NCBI GenBank assembly: GCA_035222895.1
Contig: JAVYIG010002526.1
Coordinates: 178,350 to 242,349, forward strand
Length of the DNA: 64,000 bases
Reading direction: 5' to 3'
DNA from: Strongylocentrotus droebachiensis
Taxonomy: Eukaryota; Echinodermata; Echinoidea; Camarodonta; Strongylocentrotidae
Shown: positions 12,453-22,880 of the stretch, piece after piece
How positions within the stretch are numbered: the stretch's first letter is position 1
Layout of the letters: every line of letters starts with the position of its first letter
The notes under the pieces: generated by a model
What the model saw: the letters and a program-made list of their open reading frames with translations, nothing else
What the model was told of the DNA's origin: nothing
Database searches by the model: none
Program-made: the position numbers and the translations under genes

Positions 12453-15400
12453 GTAAGATGTATTCAATAATGAATTATTTCCTGTGGGGTAATTTTTAAA
12501 CATTCCATGACAAACAATTTTTTGTTATTCATGGATGGTCCTCAAAGGTCATTTAACTGTGTCGTGTTAATATATTTAATGCGACTTTTGTTTTGGGGTG
12601 TGAAATACGCAGGATTTTTAATCATGAATTTGGATCACCCAAGTCATTGAAAGCCATGTCATTTTCTGTCTCTTCTTGATGTATATGTACATGTACGATA
12701 TACCACTTCCATGTATGTTAGCTAGCCAGAAACGTAGAAATGTAGAAATAATTTAGATATTAAAGATGAATTGAAATTAAATCATCAGGTTTCAATATAC
12801 GTGTATCCTCTTCATTTGAATGATTGCTTCCTACCCAACTAATAATGATACATAGTGTTTATGTCCTGCGAATCGACCTAAAATGTTACCTTAAGTTTTT
12901 TATTGCATGTATGTACGTATGCATTAATAAATTGTGGTTGAACTTTGATGCACGAGTATATTTCAGTTATTTAAAATGTTAGCAATATGATATTCATAAG
13001 AGGTTGTAAAAATGATATAAATAGTATTGCATGATGTACTTTTTATGCATAAAGCTATAAAGTAAGTTAACATTCCCTGTTATGCCTTAACGCTTGTGTA
13101 TTTGGGAAACTCGTCGTAATAGTTCTTCTTTAGATGATACAACAAAGGATGTCTTTTACAATTAGTATTAGCAAGGACATCATTTAACAATAAACAAACA
13201 TCCATGTACTCGCTCTGTTTAGGGCGATGCTCTTCTTTATAACATAAATCTTTAATAGCTCTTAAAGTATTTTCTTTTCTCTGCAGAAACGGTGCCATTT
13301 ACCATGTACGCTGTAGGAGCCACAGTATTTCTCATCATGATTGTCATTGTTTTCATATTCGTCTTTCGGAGATGCAGAAAAGGGAACAATGGTTATAATT
13401 TTGTCATTATAAACAAATCTTGACTTGAAAATGATTGTCATAATTATGTGACTGGGTGAACATATAAGCTAACCAAAACACAATCAATGACATGAGATGG
13501 TTGAGATTCGAACGAGTAGATTATATTGGTGAATTAAATTCAAATTTGATGTTAAGTGTACAAATCTATGATTAATAGCATTCCTAATGTTCGGTGATTA
13601 CACAAAGAAAAACAAGAATTATAATCAACCCAACCATGACAAATGTTGTGGGTTTTCCCATTTTTTTCTTCAAGGTAGCCAAATGTTTTTACATCGTTGA
13701 GCTGGGAGGGTTGGGTGCCATATATGTTCAGATTTTAAATAAATAAGCAAGCTGTCAAAAGAGGAGGGACTGATATAAATGTATTAAGGGGGAGAGGAGC
13801 GGAATACGAGGAAACAGCATCTGTTAAAACAAATCAAGAATCTCAGAATACTTAGCTAATTTGGTTACAATATGAAATTATCTATTGCATTAAAGTTAGA
13901 TGTTCCTATTTGTATAACTTTTGTTAATGATATGCTCTCTCATATTTCCTAAAAATCTATGTTAATGTGTGGCTATCAAGATAAGAAAAAGATTAATCAA
14001 TCGTATTTCAAACATGTCAAATAGTGGCCACTTCTCTATAAGGGCCACTGTTCTATAGTTGTCATGTACTTAATGTATTTGTGGGTATATAATGCTTACA
14101 GGAACAATTCCTAAAGAACTGGACAACGTTCATGGTCAAGGTACACACCCAACGAGGAATGGCCGAGGAGTTCTTCCCCCTATCCCAACCATCACAGCTG
14201 ACCCATCTATTCACCATTCACCCGTTCCATCCCACGTGGCTCAAACCAATGGCCGTATGGCTCAGGGAAACCAGGACCTGATTCCGCTTCAGTCACTCGT
14301 GTCTCATGGAGCCTGGTCTAACGCGGGTACAAGGGTTAAAACGGTAATGCCTTTTTCTTCTTCTTCCTTTCATCAATACATAAAACGTATATTTAATCTA
14401 AAAAACACATAAGTAGTAGAAATTCTTTGCAACATGTACCAGTTCATATTTCCCACCTATCTTAAGCCCTAGAGTAAATCCCATAGACAGTATTTAATTT
14501 ACCTAGAATACCATATACCTCAAGCAAATCTAAGTTTCGTTATTAATTTGATATCAAACAGCGTAAAATTAAATATTCCTTTCACTCGACAACGAAAATA
14601 TTATTATTTTTATCGCTGTGATACCACACCTAAGGTGAAGGAATCGTGACACTTGAAACTATCAAATCGGACATATAACTCATCTGAAAAAAGTAAATCG
14701 TATCACTAATCCTGAATATTTTGTTGTAATTCTAATTCAGTTGGACAACCCACATAATACTATATATGTTTTTGTTTTTTTCGAAGTTCGAGTAACTTCA
14801 CTAATTATCTTAAAAATGAAATGCCCTACCGACAGAAATTTTCTTTCGATTTGCACTTTTCAATTTGGACACAAACAAATGGGCTCATTCTACCGTCCAA
14901 CTAACGGCAACCATTTAGAGGTACTATGTCCCATTTGAAGGTCAAACATGAAAAGGTTAATTTCCAACGGCATTTAAATACTTATTTAGAACTTCCCCTC
15001 AATACGAAAGGGTTTGAAAATGGCTTTTTGTGGTGAAATAACGACCATTAGTTGTCGAATCGACATAAGTGATTGCAATCACCTAAGTAATAGTCTGATT
15101 TTCAGACCATTGTACCGAATGGTACAATATAGTACCGAATGGTGCTGAACAAAGATTCAATCAGTTAAATTTTGGCTATAACAAGTGGTGGGTTATTGAT
15201 GGAGACAAATGCTTACGTACCTGTTACAGCTCATTTTATGTATGTTATTACAAAATAAAAAAAGATGTCAGTCAGTCACTCAATAGTGTCTGACAAGGAA
15301 TTCTAGAATGTAAACGGGTTCCTTCTATATTTGAATACTAGGACACTGCTAACGTTAAGGTTTCACATATAGGACATACATGACATAATCATACTTCCTG

Positions 15401-16526
15401 CAAAGTTCTACAGAATTTGATGTTGGCTGCAAAAGGGACATAGTATCTTTAACTACTGGTGTAAGAAATGCCTTCGAAATTGTTTAAAACAAAAACAAAT
15501 ACTCGTTCAATTGATTGTAGCTATAGCTCCAAGTGGGCAAATCCACAGCGCTGTATAAATGGCAGCTAGACTAAAGCCGGGGTAATAATAAATGCGCCTC
15601 GGAATAGAATTATCTAGATTAACGGCGCTATAGAAATGCCTATTATTATTATTATTATTATTATTATCTGTCAACCCCTCTCTTCATTGAGATAGTGACG
15701 GACTCTTATTGGATTCTTTTTATCTTAACCTATTTTTTCCCTTTAAATATGAGCAGGTTTCAGATGCCAAAGACCAGGATATGTGTTCCGGTTACATGGA
15801 GATGCGGCCTACGGCACCGGTCCAGCAATACATGGCGCTAATCGGTGATGGAGCTACAATTGAGGATGAACCCGGGTATTACGTGAGTCCTACACTCACA
15901 CGGAAGCACAATCCAACAGCAGCAGAAAAGACATTTATCGGTGACCCTACGTATGTGAATACAGAGGAAGTTCCATATGTCAATACAATAATGAAAAAGG
16001 ATGATGAAACATCTAAAAGTGAGTAAACACTTTAGACAGTCCCATCCGATTCATGGCTTTGAGGCAATAAATATGTTATCCATATACTAATACAAAATAA
16101 GCAAACGAATAAATAAATAAATAAAGATATAAAGACAGAAAGACAGAGACAGAAACAATATATACAATGATTATACACATAATAATAAACACATATACAA
16201 TTATTTTGTGGAGCAAATCTCACGTAACACATGAAATGTATCAGGAAGTTTAATGGAGATAACAATATGTGTACTCGAGCTGTGTATATATGAATACTTT
16301 ATGTAGTACTTGAATTGGGACAGTTTCAGTCTCTATACGGCGGTCCGATATTGATATGCTAAGAATAAATTACTCGCACATAATCGTTAATATCATGTTG
16401 TCTCTCAGGATTTGATGAAGATGCTCATTACTCATTACTGTATGAAATCAGTACACAATTTATCCGTTTGTTTGTGTTTTAGTTGAAGGCGAGTCTATGT
16501 TTGCATATTCTGCAGGGCACTTGTGA
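12384..16526 (+). CDS. Receptor cassette B: transmembrane exons with YMEM/YVNT tail
   Basis: Spliced model of five exons: 12,384-12,452; 13,287-13,391; 14,102-14,343; 15,757-16,018; 16,483-16,526 (stop). Phases agree across all junctions. The first three exons and their introns are homologous to cassette A. The fourth replaces the ITIM-like tail with a different tyrosine array: GYMEM (YxxM, the class that binds p85 SH2 domains of PI3-kinase), QYMAL, GYYVSP, DPTYVNT and VPYVNT (YxN, the class that binds Grb2 SH2). I infer an activating or costimulatory-type tail, in contrast to A. An AATAAA follows 49 nt after the stop. No ectodomain was found between the cassettes. Confidence 0.7.
13287..13391 (+). 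CDS. Cassette B exon 2: transmembrane segment
   Basis: 105 nt, as in cassette A. It starts ETVPFTMYAVGATVFLIM, continues hydrophobic and ends FRRCRKGNN. The acceptor is TCTCTGCAG. The donor G|GTTATA is weaker than the GTAACA in cassette A, which could favour regulated use. Confidence 0.8.
14102..14343 (+). CDS. Cassette B exon 3: proline-rich linker
   Basis: Encodes TIPKELDNVHGQGTHP and a Pro-rich linker with VLPPIPT and IPLQSLVS. It is homologous to 1967-2247 but about 13 codons shorter. It ends in phase 0 at ACG|GTAATG. Similarity between the two cassettes stops just beyond this exon. Confidence 0.72.
14915..15452. mobile_element. MITE with TTA-type ends (intron of cassette B)
   Basis: The left end TTAGAGGTACTATGTCCC and the inverted right end GGGACATAGTATCTTTAA form TIRs of about 20 bp around 500 bp of non-coding DNA. 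The TTAAAGGTA-type termini resemble those of the MITEs at 16,752, 23,568 and 62,132, though the interiors differ. Confidence 0.6.
15535..15668 (+). repeat. Short interspersed fragment ending in (TTA)n
   Basis: A stretch with AGCGCTGTATAAATGGCAGC and GGCGCTATAGAAATGCC ends in an ATT trinucleotide run. It looks like the 3' end of a SINE or LINE with a microsatellite tail. The family is not identified. Confidence 0.4.
15757..16018 (+). CDS. Cassette B exon 4: PI3K/Grb2-type tyrosine tail
   Basis: The acceptor is ATGAGCAG after a pyrimidine-rich tract. The frame encodes, in order, CSGYMEMRP, QQYMALIGDG, EPGYYVSPT, GDPTYVNTEE and VPYVNTIMKK. The exon would reach a TAA at 16,024-16,026 if unspliced. 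However, AAAA|GTGAGT is a strong donor, and the phase it leaves (1) joins a short terminal exon in frame. Both ends may be used. Confidence 0.75.
16483..16526 (+). CDS. Cassette B terminal exon
   Basis: The acceptor GTGTTTTAG is followed by codons for (I)EGESMFAYSAGHL and TGA. The junction codon is completed by the A from 16,018. The exon is short, but its phase match and the nearby poly(A) signal support it. Confidence 0.6.
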
Positions 16527-16574
16527 ATACATTTGTTTAGCACTATTTATGTGTTGGGTATAAATAGATTTTTT

Positions 16575-16580
16575 AATAAA
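16575..16580 (+). terminator. Poly(A) signal of cassette B
   Basis: AATAAA 49 nt after the stop codon, in an A/T-rich stretch. Confidence 0.5.
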
Positions 16581-16751
16581 AATATAATAACAATATGTGT
16601 AAGAAGTAAATCTTTGTATCAACAACTGCACTCTAAGGAGCTATTGGGTTATTTTTCATCGATATATTCCATTTTACTATTGTATTTCATTGTTGTTGTT
16701 TTTTCGTGACTACTCCAATCCGTTACTTTTAAAAACTAAAATCATTACAAG

Positions 16752-17262
16752 TTAAAAGTAATACAAAGTTTTGGTATGGGGTCATGAAGTTGGTTCAAAT
16801 GAACATATTGGAAGCATATGCGATCCTGCAATATTCAGTGATCGTTGTCGAGGTTGAAATCGAGTCTAAAGTTATGAAATTTTTGAATAATAAACTCATT
16901 ATGTTGTATAGCTCCCTTCCAAGGTCAAGATATTAACTGAGTTATAAAACAATATTTCTTGACTAAAATTGACCAATTAGCTCTTCCCGTCTTGAAATTA
17001 TATATCACAACTACATATTCTGACATTTTTATGGTCGCAGCTACCACTGTACAGCCGTAGGGGCTATTTGAAATTTATCAAAATTTACCGGGAGCACCGG
17101 TAAATTTTTATATTCAATTTTTCTCGAAAGCAGAAGTGTTTTAGGGGATAAATTTTCTAGTGCTTATAATGCATCCACAGGGGCATCCAAATATATCAAA
17201 ATTGAAAAGAATCACTATCCACTCAATTTGCAAAATTTCCCAAAACTTTGTAATACCTCTCA
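16752..17262. mobile_element. TTAA-type MITE, copy 1
   Basis: The left end TTAAAAGTAATACAAAG is inverted at the right end (CTTTGTAATACCTCT). The interior is clearly the same family as 23,568-24,084, including the segment around ACCGGGAGCACCGGTAAATT, itself a short palindrome. No ORF. Confidence 0.7.
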
Positions 17263-17269
17263 AGATAGA

Positions 17270-17830
17270 CATGTACTACAGATTGCACTTTTATGATACA
17301 AAATTCCTTTAAATACTTTCATACTCCCACCCATGTTCAATTTGAATGAAGATTTAAACTCTTATCCTATTAGACAAATTGACAATTTCCATCTAACTGT
17401 ATTTGCTCTTAATTCCATTCGTTACACTGGACCAAAGCTCTTTCCTTATTAAACTTTGAATATACACACAAAACAAGGTGTTAAAACTAGGCTCTTATGC
17501 AATTATTATCGACTTGTCTTTTACTCTTCATGTTGTCTTTTCTATACATTAATGCTCATTCAGTTGATATTTTCCATGACCTGGAATAATTAAATTGTAT
17601 AAACCTGTCTCTTATTATCTCGTCAGGTGTTAAAACTAGGCTCTTATGCAATTATTATCGACTTGTCTTTTACTCTTCATGTTGTCTTTTCTATACATTA
17701 ATGTTCTTTCAGTTGATATTTTCCATGACCTGGAATAATTAAATTGTATAAACCTGTCTCTTATTATCTCGTCAGGTGTTGCACAGATAAAGACCTGGCC
17801 CTTGTAAATGAGATGGCCAACGGGCGATGG
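17270..17830 (+). mobile_element. 3' end of a decayed LINE with a 149-bp tandem duplication
   Basis: One frame reads FNLNEDLNSYPIRQIDNF followed by NSIRYTGPKLFPY, matching the GPKLW-like C-terminus of Jockey/CR1-type RT proteins. Downstream, a 149-bp unit is present twice (17,477-17,625 and 17,626-17,774) with few differences. A third, broken start follows (GGTGTTGCACAG). Confidence 0.55.
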
Positions 17831-18134
17831 GAAAACTTAATTTCATTTAATCTAATTTAGGAACTGTACATTAATCTTGATCTAAGGATACACGAACGAA
17901 CGAACTAATGTTGTATTTATCGACACCCCCTTTTTAATAGTGACTCACTGTCTAGTTATATATATACTTAGTTAATCTAGAGGCTGCAAACTCATTTAAT
18001 TTGTTGCAATTTTCTATGAAATTGTATGTACTCCATTCGGAAAACCATGGATCAAGCTTAAATTGATAAAATGTCACATTTATTAACTTGAATAAAAAAA
18101 AATCTCATTAGGTGAATAGATACACACAAAACAA

Positions 18135-18215
18135 AACGAGAGGAGACGTGAAAGAGAGGGAGAGAGAGAGAGAGAGAGAGGGAGATACAGAGAGACAAAC
18201 AGAGAGAAGGAGAGA
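18135..18215 (+). repeat. GA-rich microsatellite
   Basis: (GA)n-type purine tract. The short ORFs across it are low-complexity artefacts. Confidence 0.8.
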
Positions 18216-18648
18216 CCAAGAGACAGATCTCCATATGTATGTGTAAACATTTCGTGTTTTATAATGTGTTGAGTGTGTGCGGATAGGCGTGTATATGCGT
18301 GTTGAGTGCGTGCGGGGGAGGAGGACGAGGAGGTATCTCTATATCTCGCATGTCGAGACTTCAATATAATAGATACTGAAAGTGATATTTAATACATAAT
18401 CAGTATTAGATAATATTAGAAATAAACTCGTCTTTCAAGGGAGGAGGTCATATACCCGAACTCATCAAAAGAGGGAGCACTTCGAATAACTTAAGCAGAG
18501 CCAACCAGATAGTTCTCAAAGGGGAAAACAAAATATATGGGCTTGAATTTGACGATTCCTTATCAACTAAATTAACGTACAAGTAGTGAGGCCTACTTTT
18601 GTATCGAGGTTTCCTATGGTGACATTAAGACATAAACAAAACAATATA

Positions 18649-19165
18649 CAGTACGTCCCAGAAAAAACGTTGCCGTAGCAACAGAGTTGACAAAAGACTT
18701 AACTCCGTTTCGTTGACAATCAGCCGTAGACAAATGACTACATGCATATCTGATTGTCAACGAAACGGAGTCAATTCTGCTTGTTGCTACGACAAGCAGC
18801 CAGTGAAAACGAATTCGTTTGATACAATTATGGAAATGCAAGCACTACTTTAAGCAAACAGAACTTTGTCATTCCTTGCTCATTTTTCCTGATTGAGGTG
18901 TCATATGAAAGGGCAGAAACTCAACTTTCTAGAAATGTGATTTGCTCTTTGAAATTCATATACCGTCCGTCAAATGACTTTTTGGTTTCCTCTCTTCAAA
19001 TTTATTTTAATTACTCATGTGTGAAATATGCATCATATGAGTTGCGTCAAATAAAAGAAGAGGATCTAAGCTTTCCAAATATGTGTCATTTATTAATTAT
19101 AAATGTGACTAAGTTATGATAGGACATCGATAATTCTCGGTTTTGTTTTTTTCTGGGACGCACTG
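18649..19165. mobile_element. Palindromic mariner-type MITE, copy 2
   Basis: Bounded by CAGTACGTCCCAG and the inverted CTGGGACGCACTG, with TA on each side. Most of the left arm is missing, but the nested central hairpin and the full right arm remain. Same family as 2925-3806. Confidence 0.8.
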
Positions 19166-19682
19166 TACATTTTATTTAAACAAAAGACACGGGACTGTAT
19201 TTCCGATATGCCTACGCCTAAATTCAGTTTAAATTATGGAATCAATTATTCTTGGAATACCACAATGAAAACTAGACGCCTAAAATGTCGAAGTGGTTTT
19301 CAAAATATCACAGGAATGAGCATGTAAACCGTCTTTTAGAAAATTGACTTCTATGACCTTTGACCTTTAACTTACTTACCTCAGAATTTTATCATATCGC
19401 TTATAGTTGATATTACGTTTAACTCTGTTCGCACTCAGTTTGAGCCCGTTTGACAATATTTTTCGAGAACGTAGTGAGAACTAGTTTGGTGTGATGGGGG
19501 CTTAAAGCAACAATCGATGAATTTAACTTTACACTCCCCCACCGAAAAACAACCACCCGTAACAGGCGAATGAAAGAATCTGCAACATGGCACTAAACAG
19601 TATGCAAACCTTTACGATGAGTTTGGAACTAATTAGAATATTAACTCCTGATTTAAACAATGCCATTTAACATTTTTTTAGC

Positions 19683-20259
19683 TCTAGATGTGATGTTATA
19701 GTGGCGGGGGACTCCATGGTGAGACACATCAACGGCGAGCGTCTTTCACGGAAGAATAAGAGAGTGATTTGCATATTTAAACCTGGTGCCATGGTGAAAG
19801 ATATCGCTACTTCGTCGCCTTGTGAGATGCTAAAGCCCGGCGGTGAACTAATTATTCACGCAGGAGACCAACAACATAGTTGAAAGTGCTAGCAATGTTG
19901 CACACGAGATGGCTGTCCTTTGCGAGTCGGTGGTCGCTGAAGGGTTCTTAGTCACCATCTCCGGCATCATACATCGCAGATGGGAGAGCGCCGACGAGAG
20001 TAGGCGAGTAGAAGAAATCAACCGACTGATGGAGACAGCTGCTCACCAGAACAACTGGGGCTTCATCGACAACTCAGGCATCAATGGGCAACATCTCGGG
20101 CAGGATAGAGTTCATCTTAATAGATCCGGTATACGTATCCTGGCGGCCAACCTCTCTTGTCATATCCACAGTCTCCAGTCGACAACAGGTCAGAATAGAG
20201 CTACAACTCAACGTCAAAGGTTCTATGCCGATGCGGTTGCTGGAAAGACAGGGGGTTAA
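19683..20259 (+). pseudogene. LINE ORF1: SGNH-type esterase, frameshifted
   Basis: The first part encodes IVAGDSMVRHINGERLS, the block-I GDS motif with the nucleophile Ser of SGNH hydrolases, and later ELIIHAG. A one-base frame change near 19,873 is needed to continue as NNIVESASNVAHEM, giving the block-III GxNN. The second part ends with GQDRVHLNRSG, the block-V DxxH pair. All catalytic blocks are visible. Esterase ORF1 proteins are known from CR1-clade LINEs. Their role in retrotransposition is thought to involve RNP or membrane association. Confidence 0.75.
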
Positions 20260-20555
20260 TCAGTTTCTGAAGTCTTCACGGAACAGAAGGCACCACAACG
20301 CAGAATGTTGCGCAGAAGTTCATCGACTGAGGGTCTGGATTTACACCAATCGTCAAACAAGGCCTGGCTGAAAACCTCCAGGCAGGAGTAGTACGATTAA
20401 ATCCAGGTCGTACGGATGGTAATGAACAGTTAATTAATGATAAAGCAAATGATGAACCTAATACTTGTAGATCTTATGAAGTAATACAAAATTCATTAAG
20501 AATATCATGTAATTGTACAAATGTCAGCACCGAAAATCTTGAAAAGGATAAGTCA

Positions 20556-21470
20556 ATGACTGACAGACTACAAGATTTGGTAAATGGATGCATCCCCACA
20601 ATAAACCAAAGAGGCATTAAGTTTTGTCACTTAAACATTCACAGCTTGATATATAAAATTGATGAGCTGAACATCTTACTTAGAAATGAGCCTTTTGATA
20701 TCATTTGTTTGAATGAGACGTTGTGTGACTCATCAATACCTGACTCTGAACTAAACATAAATGACTTTGTATTGTTTCGTAAAGACCGAAACAGACGCGG
20801 TGGAGGCGTCGCAATGTATATATCCAATAAGTATGATTTCAAGCAAAGAAATGATTTGAATTGTAATGATTTGGAATGTTTGTGGCTGGAGCTCTGTCAT
20901 CCTCACAAACCTCCTATTTTGGTAGGTTCAATTTATAGACCACCGAATTCGACATCAGACTATTTTGAGAAGCTTGATATATGCCTTGCAAATTCAATGT
21001 CTGAAAACATCAGCTGTGCTATTTTTGGAGACTTTAACTGTAACTTCACGAGTGATAAAAGAGATATAAATGCAGATAAATTACACTTCCTATTCGAGTT
21101 ATATGGTCTTAGGCAATTGGTTAACCTACCTACTCGTATCAATCAAAATACATGCTCAATTATTGACTTGGTTTTTGTCACTGATCCAGAGTTGTACTCT
21201 GAGACTGGCCTCATTAAGACTAGCATTAGTGACCATTACTTAGTTTCTACTGTGAGAGGTTTCAATAACAACCAAAAATCCGCTAAGGGCAAATCTTCTA
21301 AATTTCGTTCATTTAAAAACCTCGTTGTGAATGACTTCTTATTAAATCTACAAAGAATTCCATGGAGATCATGCATGAATTGCTTAGATTAATAGTGGAC
21401 GTTGTTGATAAACATATGCTGCTCTGTGGGAAAAGAATCCGAAATAATGCGTGCCCTTGGACTACCCTAG
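20556..21470 (+). pseudogene. LINE ORF2, N-terminal part: AP endonuclease
   Basis: An EEP-type endonuclease with the expected blocks: KFCHLNIHSL, ICLNET, RRGGGVAMYI, GSIYRPPNS, IFGDFNCN, IIDLVF and SISDHYLV (catalytic SDH). It nicks target DNA to prime reverse transcription in this class. The frame is lost near 21,360 but continues in another frame through ELLRLIVDVVDKH to NACPWTT, where foreign sequence begins. Confidence 0.8.
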
Positions 21471-21484
21471 TAGTTTTGTGTGTT

Positions 21485-22200
21485 GCGAAAATATATTTTT
21501 TCCCTATTTTTTCCTATTTTCTGGAAATTCAGACTATTTTTTCCTATTTCCTTCAAGAAAATAGGAAAAAAATAGTCCTATTTTTTTCCTATTTTCAAGT
21601 AAAAACTATTTTTTCCCTATTTTTTTCCTATTTCCTATAAGAAAACAGGAAAAAAATAGTCCTATTTTTTCCTTATTTCAAGCACAAACTATTTTTTCCC
21701 TATTTTTTTCACCTATATTTTTTTTCAGACTATTTTTTTCCTATTTCCTATAAGAAAACAGGAAAAAAATAGTCTTTTTTTTTTCCTATTTTCAAGCACA
21801 AACTATTTTTCCCCCATTTTTTTCACCTTCAACTTTTGTGGACTATTTTTGCCTATTTTCGAGTACCTAACTTTTTTTTCACCTTCATCCTTTTCAGACT
21901 ATTTTCTTCCTATTTTCTCCAACAAAATATGAAAAAAAATAGGATTTTTTTTTTCTCTTTTCGACTTCAAAACAATTTTTTTCCCTATTTTTTCATCTTA
22001 ATCTTTTTCAGACTATTTTTCCCTATTTTTTCACCTTAATCTTTTTCAGACTATTTTTTCACCTTAATCTTTTTCAGACTTCTTTTTACCTATTTGCGAG
22101 TACTATTTTCTTCCTATTTTCTGCACTTTAATTTTTTATGACATGATACAAATTTGTAAACTATTTTTTGTCTATTTTCTAAACTAGCATATTTTCATTG
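21485..22200 (+). repeat. Left CTATTTTTTCC array
   Basis: About 0.7 kb of irregular repeats of CCTATTTTTT and TTTTCAGACTATTTTT, with AAAATAGGAAAAAAATAG inverted segments early on that can form hairpins. The T-rich strand is the plus strand throughout. Apparent ORFs (Phe/Ser/Tyr-rich) are artefacts of the repeat. Confidence 0.85.
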
Positions 22201-22504
22201 TTTATGACTGGCATCCTATTAAAAAGCCCGCTTCTCCTGCCATTATTTATCTCTGGTGTTCATTTTGCGACTTATTGGTGGTTTTTAGCTGTCGGGTCAC
22301 ATATTGAATAGTGAGCTCAAAGATAACCATAAAATAATAAACCATGTGTTAAAAGAAAATGTACACATAGAAATTTCAATTATTTTTTCCTTTATTAATA
22401 GAAAAAAAAGCATTCGATCGAGATATTCCCGTTCTATGTGTGTGTAAAGTTTCAATGTAGAGGACAGTACGCAAGTACCCCTACGTAACTGAACAAGAAG
22501 GAGT

Positions 22505-22761
22505 CGTGCTAACTCGCCCCACGGGACACCTCGCCCCAGCCTCAAAGACTGGGGCGAGATATCCCGACATGATTTATCGATCGAGAGATACCAGTGGTCT
22601 GCTAATTTACGGCCAGGACGAAAGAATGTGACGTCTAAAAATGTACAATGTGCACAAACATAATACACATATTGGTATCTCTCGATCGATGAATCGTGTC
22701 GGGACATTTCGCCCCAGTCTTTGAGGCTGGGGCGAGATGTCCCGTGGGGCGAGTTAGCACG
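22505..22761. mobile_element. 257-bp palindromic element with nested hairpins
   Basis: The left arm starts CGTGCTAACTCGCCCCACGG and the right arm is its inverse. The arms run about 95 bp each. Each arm contains its own hairpin, CGCCCCAGCCTCAAAGACTG/GGGCG. The arms also share TATCTCTCGATCGAT. It is markedly GC-richer than its surroundings and has no ORF. Confidence 0.75.
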
Positions 22762-22880
22762 GATTAAAAAAGAAACCCGTTATTTTTTTTCCCCACTGCT
22801 TTTGTGCGCTTGCTGAATCATTGTGCGCATCGGACTTTTATTGCTAATTTTCGTTCATCAAACGTCTCCAAATCACACCA

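Noticed and set aside
18614..18841. ORFs in the three palindromic MITEs (also 3248-3481)
   Set aside because: They arise from the inverted arms and central hairpin; no transposase motif.
21362..22039. Phe/Ser/Tyr-rich ORFs
   Set aside because: They are translations of the CTATTTTTTCC array, apart from the first 30 or so residues of one, which are LINE ORF2.
22297..22707. Minus-strand 136-codon ORF
   Set aside because: It lies over the palindromic 257-bp element and has no family resemblance or splice context.
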